Shown here: positions 36,107-47,704 of the stretch, piece by piece
How the letters are laid out: every line of letters starts with the position of its first letter
Numbering within the stretch: the first letter of the stretch is position 1
Assembly: GCF_000005505.3 (NCBI RefSeq)
Contig: NC_016132.3
Span: 49,800,914 to 49,864,913, forward strand
Reading direction: 5' to 3'
DNA from: Brachypodium distachyon
Taxonomy: Eukaryota > Streptophyta > Magnoliopsida > Poales > Poaceae
Length of the DNA stretch: 64,000 nt
Made by a program: the position numbers and the translations under genes
Notes under the pieces: generated by a model
Seen by the model: the letters and a program-made list of their open reading frames with translations, nothing else
Database searches by the model: none
What the model was told of the DNA's origin: nothing

Positions 36107-37313
36107 GAAAAAAGTCCTACTTCATCCTCAAATGTCATTTGCCTGACACATAACCCCTAAACTTGAAAACCCCCGAAATCCTCAATACCATTCAAATCAC
36201 CCCTAAGCGATTTTAGAGCCTATGTGGCACATTTAGAGCGGTTTAGGGACTGATTAGGTGATTTGACTTTTTTTTACTCGATGACGTGGCGATTCCTTTG
36301 CCCGTCCCCTCCCCATCCACTCGACGCACAGCGCCGCCACTGCTCAACGCCATGCCGCCTCCGGTACCCACCGCTCGTCTTTATCATCACCTCGAGCTGC
36401 TACTTCCTCCTTATCCCCTCACCAGCGTTCTCCTCTCTCTTTCCCCTCTCATGAAGCTCCCTGCCCTCGCCTCTTCTAAGCCGCGTCTGCCATGGATTCC
36501 GGCGAGCTCGCCCGGCCGTTCCAGTGCCTCCCCAGCCCCAATCCCCTTCTCCGCATCTCCCTGCAAGCACGGCATCCCTACATCGGCCCCGCAGCACGCC
36601 CGAGAACCTCGCGCGTCTGTCTTCCCTGCCTCCGGCGAAAGCGCCGCCCGTCGTCGATCCCCTCGCCCACAGCCTCCCGTTCTTCTCCGCCGCCTCCAGG
36701 AGAAGCTCCTCTCCCGCGTGAAGCCTCCCCTGCCCTCGTACGCGCCTCCAGCCGCCCGAAGCCGCCCCGCCGCGGCGCTCCTCTGCCGGCCGCCGCCTCA
36801 CGCCGTCGGCCGCCTCCTCCGCCGTGATCTGCTCGAAAGACCGATGGGCTCTCACTGGCCATGGCCGCCGGACCAGCGGGCGCGCAGAGCAGCGGCGCAC
36901 GGCGCGGCAGGGCGCGGGGGAGCAACAGCGCCGGCGCGGTGCGGAGCGGCGAGCAAGGGCGCGCGGAGCAGCAACACGGCACAGCGGGGGCGAGCAGCAG
37001 CGGCCTAAGCGGCGTGCGAAGGAGCCGCGCGCGGGGGCACGCGGGCGCAGCACGGCGCGGGCGAGAAGCAGCGCCGGCGAGATCTCCGCGCCGCTGAAGA
37101 GAAATCGCCACGTCATCGAGTAAAAAAAAGTTAAATCGCCTGATCAGCCCCTGAACCTCCTAAACCGTCCTAAACGTGCCACATAGGCTCTAAAACCGCT
37201 TAGGGGATGATTTAAATGTTATTAAGAATTTTGTGGTCTAAATAACCGGTTTTCGAGTTTAGGGGTTATGCGTCGGGCAAGTGACATTTGGAGGTGCAAT
37301 ATGTACTTCTTTC
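36107..37313. mobile_element. Mutator-like element with GC-rich cargo (Pack-MULE candidate)
   Basis: Long terminal inverted repeats of about 190 bases (36107-36298 and 37100-37313) match in many blocks: CAAATGTCA, CATAACCCCTAAACT, TTTTAGAGCCTATGTGGCAC and TTTACTCGATGACGTGGCGA. Directly outside lie TAAATTTAC (36098-36106) and TAAATTTAT (37314-37322), a 9-base target duplication with one mismatch, the Mutator hallmark. The 800-base interior is far richer in GC than the arms and opens frames on both strands, as in Pack-MULEs that capture GC-rich host exons. The cargo resembles a Pro/Ala/Ser-rich grass first exon, but I do not recognise its source. No transposase is present. Confidence 0.88.
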
Positions 37314-37322
37314 TAAATTTAT

Positions 37323-38545
37323 TGACCGTGCGCCGTTGGCCCGTAATTTACAATGACTTGGACCGTGTCCTCATGGGTTGGTTGATCCAGTCCCGGCACA
37401 CAGTAGAGCGGAGGAATCATTTGTCTGGATCCTGATCATCCCTCCAGTGCCAGCAGGCGGGCAGAGGGCCGCGAGGGAGATGGACGGAGAAACTTACAAT
37501 TCGTTTGGACCCATCATTTGAGCTTAGAATTCATGAATTCATTTCGAATTATAAAAACGAACTTGTTTGGTTGGTACGGAATTGGCCACGGAAATTCAAT
37601 CTCAAATTTCATGGAATTATACTATAACTAATCCCAATTCCTCTCCAAAAGCCATCGTTTCTCTGAAATTGTCTCTCACTATACAAATCCATGTGGTAGA
37701 CAAACATGATTTTTGAACAATGAATTCAAATTCAACCAAATGAAATCCTATCCAAAATTGGATTTCATTTCCTAATGAAATGAAAGGATGATTACCAAAT
37801 GGGCTATTAGGGTTTTGAGGTAGCGGATCGTCGGAATTCATTGGTTCCCCTCACCTCCCGTCATCATTTTGGCACTGCGAGGTGGGGGAACCTCGGGTTC
37901 TATTAGACGATTGAGAAGTTTTTAGTTTTATGAGTTTTATGATCTTCATCGGCAACGCTACGGCGGAGGGTACATTGCCGTCGAGAATAAAGGTACTCTG
38001 GTTTTTCTTTGTTGCGAAGGTGCCTTTTTCTGCAATGTCACGGGGCCAGAGAGTTTTACTCACCGCAGATTCGATGTGTCCGATCATGCGGATTTTGATT
38101 GTGTGTTCTCGCAGATCCGTTCGTATGGATTTGATGAGTCTTTACCACTGTGTAATGATGCTTTTATTGGTATGATCTTTTGTGGCTTTGAAGTCATTCT
38201 CCGGTGTTCTCATGAAGATCTTGTGGTCACGACTTCTCATCTTTTTAGAAAGACTACTCAAGGGGCGTTTTGAAACCTTAGAAGAATGTAATCAAGTTCG
38301 TGCAGGGATATGAGTGGTGACGTTGCCGCTCCAGTCTAATTGCAGTCCTGTTGCTGAAGCTTCGAAAATATTTCGTATTGCAAAAATTGATACCACGGAG
38401 AATATGTTTCCGAGATATTTCGTTGTAATTCTTAATCATATGCGTTACTTTGTAGTTTTATGTGTCTATGATTCAAAAGACTGTACCTGTAATGGTTTTC
38501 AAGTTTGAATAAAGTTATGCGTGATTCTAAAATAAAAAAGCAGGC
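37323..38545. other. Interval with a possible Tourist-like repeat
   Basis: About 37495-37805 has opposed AATTCATTTCG/GGAATT and CAAATGAAATCC/GGATTTCATTT blocks and ends in CCAAATGGGCT, recalling a decayed Tourist-like MITE; its edges are unclear. From 37820 to 38520 short frames read without family resemblance. I see no supported gene. Confidence 0.4.
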
Positions 38546-38760
38546 GGGTAGAGCAGAGTAAAATCATGCGGTATGAGTTGACGGTGATAAAAAAAAGAGT
38601 AAATTTTAAGGACCCACAGTTCTCGGGACAGTTTTCTCACGGAACAACACATTTGGTTAATTTTCTCAGAAAATCACACTTCTTCGGAATAATTGTCTCA
38701 AGTGACCCAAAACCAATGGTTAAACGCATTTGACACGTTTTCTTACAGGTGGAGCCCACT
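38546..38760. repeat. Repeat X1, truncated copy flanking the segmental duplication
   Basis: Starting AGGCGGGTAGAGCAGAGTAA, this stretch repeats 44929 onward (AGGCGGGCAGAGCAGAGTAA) through CAGTTCTCGGG, TTTGACAC and TTACAGGTGG. It contains the left arm of the inverted-repeat element found complete at 44986-45424, but stops inside that arm where the duplicated block D1 begins. Confidence 0.85.
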
Positions 38761-39192
38761 GTAGGCTACATAGCTGGAGCACTGCACCACTTTAATCGGT
38801 GCAACAAACCCTTCGGGTTCATTAAACCAGCCCCGCGAAAGCACAACGCTTTTTGCTCGGAAGTGGAAGTGCATCGACACCGTTAGTTTTTTTTTTGTTA
38901 TTTTTTTAGAACAGACACCGTTAGGTTTGGGGCACAGCGGTTGCTTGGCTCCTCAGATTCAGCCCACGAAACGAATCGCGATGGCCATGGACCGGACTTC
39001 ATGGGCAAGAATGAATCTTAGGCCGAAGCAAAAAGTTGCGAGACAGGATTGGGGGCCTGATTGTAAATGGGCCGGTCGATAATGTCAAGATCCTCGAACA
39101 CGGCATTCAACCACAGCGTTGCCCAGCCCAACTGCCTGTAGGGTTTTAGCCTCGCTCTCTCCTTCCTGCCGCGCGCCACCGCACCACGCACC

Positions 39193-41010
39193 ATGGCCGC
39201 CGCCGCCGCCGCGAGATCCTTCCTCCGATCCGCACCCGCCACATCCTCCTCCCTCCGTGGATCGGCCGCCAGAGCCGCTTCCCGTGCATGTCCGCCTCCG
39301 CTCCCGAGGCGGTTCCCGGCCTCTGCTCCCCGCGTCCTCCTAAGGTACGAGGGCTCTTGGTTACTGGGAGGTTAGTTTTTCGATTCCCATTCACTTGATC
39401 TGCATGAGAATTTTCTGTATCTGTGTTTCGGCATCTGGAGGTCCCCGGTGGAGATGACCAGCTTCTGCGTGGAGTCGCTGATGCCCATGCACAGTGCCAC
39501 GGCGTCGGCGCTCATGACGTCTCTCCTCGCTGCCCCGGCTCGCACGGGGTTTGGCTGGCTGTCAGAAGGTGATTTCCCTTGTATTTATGTTTTTCTTCTG
39601 TTTCTGCAATGATTTTTTTAGCACAACTGTTTCTGCAATGTTAGATGACTTCAGTTATGAAGCATATTTGTTTGTGGCTATGGAGTATGGACTGCAGAGT
39701 AGATTTGTTTGTGAGTACTAATCAGGCCGATGTACAGGTCGAGTGCTGAGTGATAATAGGATTTAGCTGTGTATTAAGTGCGCATTTAAGCATGTCTCAT
39801 TATTTGTCGCCAAGTGAACACAATAACTCAAATGAGTTCGTTGTCTGCCCAGGCCAGAATGCTATTCTGTTCTGTTCGTATGTTATTTGAGCTCTCACAT
39901 TGTGTGAAACCCCAATCTAATTTTGCCTCCTGCACCTAAGTTTCGGCCCAACTTGAACAATGAGCCCCCATTGCCTCTGAACAGACTACCAAGCAAATTA
40001 GTAAAAGCTGGGTGCATATCAGTCTCCAACTCTCCACCCATTTGTATGTGTCATACATCTTTGCCAGAACCAACATGTTTTTCATGGATTTTATTTATGT
40101 GTTGTTTTAATCCTTATTGTCAACTCCTCTAGATCTGATAGGAAGAAAAGCCCATTTTTATGCATCCGTGTTTACAAGGATACTCATCGTTGGCAATATT
40201 CTAGTTATACAAACAGTTTGAAACATTTCAAATGAACCTAAAGCTTAATTGCACTAGACTGGCTAGTGTTACATCTCATGCAGGTCTTACATTTCTTGAC
40301 CTTATTTCTGAAGTGTCTCATATCCATCATGTATAATTATATTTAGGGAGAGTTTTGTCAGACTTATATAAATGTTGTCGATTTTTCTCTAGATAAAAAT
40401 AGAAATCATCATGAAATTTCCCGATTGAAACCAGTCTTATACTTCCACGTGGTCCTTGTTGTAGGTCAAGACAAAACTAGATGAACATGAAGCCCCAAAA
40501 GGTGAATAAACCATAAGGGCCTACTAATAACTGTTGATGGTTAGGTTCCTTCACTAAGTTATGGCTGAGAAGGATTCATGGAAAGAGGAGACAATTGCAC
40601 TTAAAGGAATTACGCCAAAGTTCATTTATGGGGCCGGTCATAGGCATGTAACATGACATTAAAACAATACCAGATAATGTATTGAGTTTGACCTTCTATT
40701 GTTTCTTCTAGTCTTGCAAACTGTGTTAGTCCAAATTTTCCATCCCAAAACAATTGTCTTGCCTAAAGAAAGGCCACCTATAAATACAGTTAATTAGAAC
40801 GATCCACATTCTGGTTGTCTTGTTGACTGTTTGGCCATACCAGAGACCCTTTTTGGAAAAGCTTTCCTTTGGTTTAAAGCTATTGTAGATTTAGTATTTC
40901 AGTAGAATGGTGTTATAATTTGAACATGCATATAGTCAGGAATGACATATTTGAGGCAAAAGGGTCACTGATTCTTTTGTATTGACCCAGCTGGCAATGA
41001 TGATGTGTGA
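39193..41010 (+). CDS. NFD6-like mitochondrial small protein, copy A
   Basis: Exons 39193-39344, 39441-39568 and 40991-41010 join in phase to 99 residues. The N-terminus is Ala/Arg/Ser-rich ([20 protein letters not shown]), a typical mitochondrial presequence. Exon 2 carries the family core [20 protein letters not shown] and [20 protein letters not shown], and the tiny last exon adds AGNDDV and stop. This matches the plant NUCLEAR FUSION DEFECTIVE 6 family, whose Arabidopsis founder is a mitochondrial protein needed for polar-nuclei fusion. Intron 2 is about 1.4 kb; read-through after LSE would give a shorter form, a known kind of variant in this family. The start matches copy B, which has one Ala codon fewer. 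Confidence 0.88.
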
Positions 41011-42995
41011 CAATTTCTAGGTGGAATGTAGCAGATTATAACCTCCTCACGTCAAACATACAGGTCTGGTCAGATTTTAAGTAGTATCCATGATTCATGA
41101 TAGCATATGTTTGTGCGGGCTCTATAATTTTCCGTTCATGATTTACACAAGAATGCAAGATGCCTAAAATATGTGTTTATAAAATACCATATCTGCTGCA
41201 ACAAAGACATATCATTTTCTTGCATGTGGTAAGTAAATACATCTAGGGCTGAGTACATTCTAGGACTCGGTCCTCCCCATTTCGCCAGTCATGTGAAAGC
41301 CATAGCATTTCCACCATCTTTCATTAAAAGTTCATTTTTATTAGTACACTTCTAGAAATTTTACTTTGCCTTGCATGTGAAAAACATAAATGTGTCAGGT
41401 TTCCTTTTTCTATCTTGTTATTTAAAAAAACGGTTAGACTGTCTTATTTTTAATATATATCAAAGGGTATTCCACATCTTATGATTATATTGGATGCAAA
41501 TATCACAAATCAGTATTGTCTGCAATAATGTCTTTTCTTGTAGCCAAAAGAATGTATGTTTGACCCATTTTATCTCTATAGACTTGTGATCAGTGGCAAT
41601 GGGCGTCGTCTGGGATGAAGACATACTATTTTTGCCATCTGCATTTATGTTTTATCTATGCAAACTAGAATTTCTGGACTTGGAGCAAAAGTAGTTTCTA
41701 TGGTTGTAACTTTTATGATGTCAGGATAAGAGTTTGGGCTTAGACTATTCGCTTCTATTTGTAGATGGATGATTTCTTGTTGTCGGAGCTGGTTGTGATG
41801 GTACCTGCTACGGACCTCCCCTGTTGAGTTCAAACTAGTTTTGATCGCCTTATTATCAGGCTGTACTCTGTGATTCTGCACAAGCGTACTCAGGATTATA
41901 CCTGACGGTGACAAGATTTAACTGAATTTCTGGACGTTGTATGGATTGGTGTCCATGGAGAAATAATGTTAAATTTAAAGTCTCCCTGATTATACCTGAT
42001 CGTGACAAGATTTAACTGTATTTGTGGTAATACTCCTTATTATGGTGTCTGCGGAGAAATGCTGTTAAATTTGAAAGTTCATCTCCCATTTTATTTTGCT
42101 TCTTGATGTTGTTATGTTAGCCATGTCAAGAAAATGAAATCCATATATTTTGTATAGTCCAGCCTCCTGTAGTTCATTCCTTCCTTGGTTTTTCTTTAAA
42201 TTTTCTTGTTCCGCAACCAGCTCCTACTATTAATTCTGTGAAAGCTACAAAAGAAAATGTCCTACCTACTTGACAATTGGCTTGGCCAACTGCCTGAAGA
42301 CCGAAAGCCGAACCAAATCCTAATAGACACAATGATTTTATCCGGTGTCCTATGCACCAATCAAGAAAACGATTTCGTCCGTTGTCCTATGCACCCTGGT
42401 GGCTTGTCTCGATTCAGCTCTTTAACTTGACAAGCTAGCTCAATTCGATGAGTTGATACCCAAACTCAGACTCGGCTCGTGTAACTCATGAGTTAGCTCG
42501 TTAAACTCATTAAGCTTGGTTGCAAAATTGAACATGCATGTTGACTATGTTAGCATGTAGTACATCTATGTAGACATATGAACTAGCTTGATTAAAAATG
42601 AACAGATTTGAGTTCATAACGATCAACTTAAACAACTCCATATGATTATATGATCATTCATGTGCTGGGACTCCTGAGCTGGGAGCATAGGATTATAAGG
42701 ACTGAGTTAAACGATTAACTAGTTACTCGACTCGGTTAAATTTGTTTTCTTTAATGAGTTCAATTCCAAACTCGGTTCGACTCGTCAGACTCCGAATTCG
42801 AGTTGAGTCAAGTAACAAGCTACTCATTTAACTCGTGAGTTTTGAGTTAAATGTCTAGCCCTAGATGCGCGCCTGCCCATCAGCCGTTGTCATCGAGGCA
42901 CCTTAATGCTGATGACCAAGGTGTTGTTGGTATGTTGAACTTCAATGTCATGGGGGTGGAGTACTACAGTTGAGTCGAGGATTCAGAAATTACTA

Positions 42996-43086
42996 CTCCC
43001 TCCGATCCATAAAGTGTCGCTGATTTAGTACAATTTTGTACTAAAGTTGTACTAAATCAAAGACACTTATTATGGATCGGAGGGAG
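42996..43086. mobile_element. Stowaway MITE private to block D1
   Basis: CTCCCTCCGATCCATAAAGT to ..TTATGGATCGGAGGGAG, 91 bases, with TA on each side. The matching place in D2 (52041-52060) reads GATTCAGAAATTAAACTTTT with no element, an empty site. The insertion therefore followed the segmental duplication. Confidence 0.95.
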
Positions 43087-44220
43087 TAACATTTTGGAGA
43101 GGGATCATTTTGCGCTGAAGTTTTTGACAACAGTCATTGTGATTTTCCATGTTCGTGGCACCTTTAGACTGCATCAACTTGTTGATTTGGCACAATGCAA
43201 TGAGCTAAGAACAATTATAAATCCTTCATTTGGTACAAATTTGCAAACTATCACCACGTGTACCATAAAAAATGCGGTGCTGATAAAGGTAGAAATGAAA
43301 CATTACCAAGCGTGAGATAAGTGCAGGTTATGTGGAAAAACGTGTTTAAGTGGTGTTTGATTCCCACCTTTGATCTGCTTGACACGGTTTAGAATCAATA
43401 GTTCAGGTGAATAGATTGCAAAGTTGCACCGAACGAAGGTTTGCACTTGATACGTCAACGTATCATGTGAAAACGCAAAAACTTTCAATCCTCATCATCA
43501 GATCTCAAAATAGATGGATCCGATGAAAGGTGGAACCTCTAATTGCTTAAACATGCTTTATAAGAACCCCATATGATTGGAGGTCTAAGGTTTTTTTAGA
43601 ACGTCTAAGGGTTTTTCATAAAATGCTCTTAAGTAATTTGATGTTCTACCTTTCATCTGATCCATTATTTAGGATTTAATGGATATGACTGAAAGTTTTC
43701 AAGTTTTCAGTGAATAGAGATTTTCACCTAATAGGATTTAATGGGTATTGTGCTTCTAGTTCATAAAATAAGAAAAAAAAATGGTCACTGGTGTCATTAT
43801 AAATCACAATATAGTAATTTGACCATAATTTGTTAATTTAATGGGGTCAGTAGTTGCATGTAAAGCTGACTCCAATGGTGGCTCCACCCCACCATAAAAT
43901 GGTGTCAGAAACGTGAGGATTCTGTAAAGAGCTACTCCGTAGTTCCGTTTGACTCTAGCACCGACAAGATATGTAACTCTCTAATATTTAAAATCAGAAA
44001 CTAATGTAAAGCTAAATGTCGCTGCCAACGCAGCAAACCATTTAGAGATCAATTTGCTCCGGGCATATTTCTGTTCAGCACGTCACATTTGTTCTTGCAA
44101 ACAAAATTGTTGCAGCTGCTAACAAGCACTAGAGATAAAACTTGGATAAGAAGAAACTCAACAGTTGGAACGAACTCGGTTCTCCATCTTTCACATTCTT
44201 CACAACTCAACAAGTAGAAT

Positions 44221-44403
44221 TTAACCAGCATGAAAAGTGACAAGCTCATATTCAATAAGTGAAAAATTGTTGTCCTCCTTCACATTGAAGTTTGCCGGTT
44301 CAGTGACTTCAACGAGGCCCCATTTGTCCACAGCAAGCCTCATTGTTGTCCCTTTGAACATATCAATCTTTGCATTGCGGAGAATAACAGTTTTGCCGGT
44401 CAA
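44221..44403 (-). pseudogene. Orphan last exon of an OB-fold ssDNA-binding gene (in D1)
   Basis: On the minus strand VILRNAKIDMFKGTTMRLAV and EDNNFSLIEYELVT are the end of the plant OB-fold (SOSS-B-like) protein. Right after the acceptor, 11 bases present in the D2 copy are missing (TTGACC joins GGCAAAAC). If spliced in the parent's phase this exon would therefore shift frame. The stretch with the natural stop is also deleted. No first exon accompanies it: the E6-like gene and repeats lie where that would be. Confidence 0.85.
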
Positions 44404-44985
44404 CTGCCATCAGGTATATGCTTGTTAGATACCCCCATGTAAAACCTTTTTAACCATATATCAGTCAGACAAACGTGCATTGATGTTGAGCGTGTCCTAA
44501 CAGACGAGTCGAGGATCAACAAATTTTAGTAAAGTATATAAAAGGAACATATTAGAAGAGGATTTAACTTGTTTTGTTCATAAGCCCAGAGAGTAGACTT
44601 GCCAGATGATCATTTATTAACCTATTGTTATCACGAGAAGCAACATTACAATAACATGAGGCACATAATATGAATTTTATGAACAATCAGCTGTCTAACA
44701 AGTACAATACTAAATATATGCTTGAATGATATACTAATGAGTCTGAAAACATTTATTGGCAAATGTGCCTGGGTGAACATTGGAGCAAGAGTTCTGTCAA
44801 GGGGTACAAAATAATTTCCGTGCAGAAAGAGATCTGTCAAGAGTTTACAAATAATCATTCCATTATTCCAATTCATACTCCTTCGGTTTGGAATACAAGA
44901 TGTTTTTTTTTTTGTAGTTACTCCATTAGGCGGGCAGAGCAGAGTAAAATCATGCGATATGAGTTGACAGTGATAAAAAAAGAGA

Positions 44986-45424
44986 GCAAATTTTAAGGAA
45001 CCACAGTTCTCGGGGCAGTGTTCTCACAGAACATCACATTTCGTTAATTTTCTCAAATAACCACCCTTCTTCGGACTAATTGTCTCAATTGCCCCAAAAC
45101 TGATGGTTAAGCGCATTTGACACATTTCCTTACAGGTGGGGTCCACTGTCAGGTCCACACTTGATGCCAAATATTATTAAAATTTCCACACAAAACAGAA
45201 TAAAATTTCCATCAGACATCGATGCCACCTAACGGTAGGGTATGCGCCCGACGTGGCACCTGACAGTGGGCCCCACCTGTAAGGAAACATGTCAAACGCG
45301 CTTAACCATCGGTTTTGGGCCACTTGAGAAGATTAGTTGAAGTGTGTTTTTCCCAAAAAAATAACGAAATGTGTCATTCTGTGAGAAGACTGCCCTGAGA
45401 ACCGGAGACTCTTTGAAATTTACT
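44986..45424. mobile_element. Long inverted-repeat element (MULE-like MITE), repeat X2
   Basis: Two arms of about 170 bases mirror each other. The left has CAGTTCTCGGGGCAGT, TCTCACAGAACATCACATTT, CTGATGGTTAAGCGCATTTG and TTACAGGTGGGGTCCACTGT. The right carries the complements in reverse order (ACAGTGGGCCCCACCTGTAA, CAAACGCGCTTAACCATCGG, ACTGCCCTGAGAACCGG). There is no ORF. A-rich flanks resemble a 9-base target duplication (ATAAAAAAA and GAAAAAAAA), but low complexity makes this weak. Bases 44929-44985 before it are shared with X1. Confidence 0.8.
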
Positions 45425-46026
45425 GGAAAAAAAACAGTATCTATTGATGCATGACCATCTTTCCTTGGATTAAAATATTGCAGCAGCAGCTTGAGTGAAA
45501 AAAAAGAAGTAAGTGCAGCTTAACCACTATACGAGTAGGTGCGGTAGTGTTTTTACAAACCAGATGAACCCGGTTCAGATTTCACATGACATAGTACAAC
45601 AAACAGTACTCCCTTCCTTATCACGCGACAATAACTCACGGCTGACGTGATGAATGATCATGTGGAGAGGAGCAAGAGGTATTTAAAACCTCACGCTGCC
45701 AAAATGCTCGGGGCCGGGCAAGTTTAACTTTGATCACTTGCATGGATGCTCCTTGTCCGTAGCCCATGACTTCCATCAATGCGAGACTTGTGCAAATGTC
45801 TCCTGGCTGGATCTCACACTCACGCAGCAGCGCGCACCAAATCCCACTGCGCGCCATGCACGCTCTCGGCCACCAGCCCACCACCCGCAATCCCCGCATC
45901 ATCGCACGGGGCCCTTTCCAATCTATCCCTGTGTAATCAGTTTGCCTTTCCTTCCTCTTACCATCGTTTGCTACCAAAAGCGGTCCAATTATCCCAGACC
46001 CACATCATATCGGTGGAAGGTGGTGC

Positions 46027-46034
46027 TATATATA
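46027..46034 (+). promoter_or_regulatory. TATA box of the E6-like gene
   Basis: TATATATA lies about 100 bases before the ATG at 46136, a usual plant distance once a leader of about 70 bases is allowed for. Confidence 0.65.
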
Positions 46035-46135
46035 CAAGCCGGAAGGCGCGCACGGAAACAAACGGACCTGCCGTGCTCGTTGCGTTCGTTGTAGAGTACT
46101 GCCACCAGCTTCCACCGACGACGACGTACGCTTCC

Positions 46136-46954
46136 ATGGCTTCCTCTGCAGCACCCAGTCTCTTCCTCCTGGCCGTGGCGTTCCTCGCCCTCCCGGCGCC
46201 CCGCGTGGACGCGTGGGGTGGCCGCTTCTTCTTCAGCAAGATGGCGCCCCCCGAAGCCGTCGAGGCCGACCACGCGCCGGCCACCACCGTGGCAACAGAA
46301 GCGTTCGACCCCCACGCCAACAGCGCGCCGGCATTCCCGTCCCGGCCTTCCAGCAACAGCAACAACCGCGGCTACGGCCTCTACGGGCGCCCAGAGGAGG
46401 ATGAGGAAGAGAACTACCCGCCGGCCTACTTCCGCCGCGGCGTGCACCACGACGCCGAGAAGCTTACCACCACGACCAACGTGGTGCCGCACGAGAAGGA
46501 GGCCGCCGCGGGGCGAGAAACAGAATCATCGGGCGAAGGCGAGGAAACGAGCACCGGGCCGTTGTTCCCGGAGGACGGCAGCGGCAGGGGCCGGCCGCTG
46601 TCGTACGTGCGCGCCCGGCGGGGGGGAGGCAACAAGCACGGGCGCGACGACTACGGGATGAGCGACACGAGGCTGTACGAGAACGGCCGGTACTACTACG
46701 ACGTGGCCACCGACAAGTACGGCTACGGCTACGAGTCCAACCCGGTGCGGACGCCGCGCCCCGTTCAGGACAACGGCTCGGGCTACGGCCGCGATCCCCG
46801 CCGGTCCGGGAGGTATGCAGGCGACAATGCGGCTGCTGGATCATACGAGAGCAGGAACCGCGACGGGTTCGGCGCCGGTGGGAATGGGATGGCGGAGAAG
46901 CAGAGCAACGACGACGGCTTCCAGAGAAACCAGAATGGACAGTACATTCCATGA
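46136..46954 (+). CDS. E6-like secreted protein
   Basis: A single exon of 272 residues. An N-terminal signal peptide is clear (MASSAAPSLFLLAVAFLALP, cleavage likely after VDA at about residue 25). Next comes GGRFFFSK, the start of the mature part in plant E6-like proteins. A long hydrophilic region rich in Gly, Tyr, Asn, Glu and Arg follows. Near residues 178-205 is the family signature MSDTRLYENGRYYYDV and YGYGYESN. E6 is an abundant cotton-fibre protein; relatives are secreted and of unknown biochemical role, perhaps in the cell wall. The frame stays open upstream to 45779, but the ATG at 46136 follows a TATA box and opens directly into the signal peptide. The gene lies between the two duplicated blocks and has no second copy here. 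Confidence 0.88.
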   Translation: MASSAAPSLFLLAVAFLALPAPRVDAWGGRFFFSKMAPPEAVEADHAPATTVATEAFDPHANSAPAFPSRPSSNSNNRGYGLYGRPEEDEEENYPPAYFRRGVHHDAEKLTTTTNVVPHEKEAAAGRETESSGEGEETSTGPLFPEDGSGRGRPLSYVRARRGGGNKHGRDDYGMSDTRLYENGRYYYDVATDKYGYGYESNPVRTPRPVQDNGSGYGRDPRRSGRYAGDNAAAGSYESRNRDGFGAGGNGMAEKQSNDDGFQRNQNGQYIP

Positions 46955-47704
46955 GTGGGACGAGGCATGCATGCGCATGTTTAAGCTTGCGATCATCAAA
47001 CATATTACGCGATATATTTGCTTGTTAAGATATGTAACACCACTGTAGTCTACTACTACGTTGCTCCTTGTGTATGCTGCAAGCTAGCTAGTACACTTCG
47101 TTCGTTACCCCTGCTTAAAGTCTGAGCTAGCTGCCAATTAATGTGGAATGGCGATGGAACGTACGTACGGATTACAAATAATTTGTGTGGAATGTACTAT
47201 ACTACAGTGTTGTTAGCAAATGTTTCTGTTCATTTTGTCGGTGCACGTACGGGCCCAATTCGCGTGCTACAGAGAATGAGGGGAGGGTGTGTGATAAATC
47301 ATGCCTCAAGGCGTGCGTGACTGATTGAGTGTCATATTTTTCGTGTCTGCGTTGTGCAACACCGGGCTTAAAAAGATTCCAATTTCGCACGAACATTGTA
47401 CGGCCCAGTGTCTTTTGGCACAAAAAAAAAAAGTAGCGCAGTGTCTATTCCGAGGGCACCTACCTCGCGCAGTCAATTTGCTTTCTTCACGTCGATGCAT
47501 GGTTGATGAAGTGGCGCGCGATAATATCAACAGACAAAGACAAAACTGCATCAACAAGTAGGCCAACAAGTGTCCTCGTCCAAGGACAAAGGTGCACGGC
47601 GAAGCTGCAGTTCCGGCTTGGCTACTTGCATCGGATCCCGCTGGCGACACCAACCAAACAATGAAACAACGACGACCCATCAACCAATCAGTCCATGACC
47701 GTGT
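46955..47704. other. E6-like 3' flank and spacer before D2
   Basis: This should hold the 3' untranslated region of the E6-like gene. It then runs without a recognised gene or repeat to the start of duplicated block D2 at 47705. The sequence just left of D2 differs completely from that left of D1. Confidence 0.5.

Larger units (their letters stand above)
38761..44928 (+). repeat. Segmental duplication block D1 (derived copy)
   Basis: This block of about 6.17 kb is repeated in direct orientation at 47705-53921, starting GTAGGCT and ending TAGTTACTCCATTA. It contains an NFD6-like gene and the last exon of an OB-fold gene on the opposite strand. Similarity by eye is high throughout, including introns, with scattered substitutions and small indels. 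D1 ends inside what is a complete MITE in D2 and lacks the OB-fold first exon, so D1 looks like the derived copy. Flanking repeats X1 and X2 lie directly on both sides of D1. Confidence 0.92.

Noticed and set aside
36400..37116. 238-codon frame on the minus strand inside the Mutator-like element
   Set aside because: It is very rich in Arg, Ala and Pro, begins in the terminal repeat and shows no domain. It is treated as cargo of the element, not a host gene.
41645..41914. 89-codon minus-strand frame that recurs in D2 at 50614-50832
   Set aside because: Recurrence is explained by the recent segmental duplication. The D2 version is truncated and both lie in the 3' flank of the NFD6-like genes.
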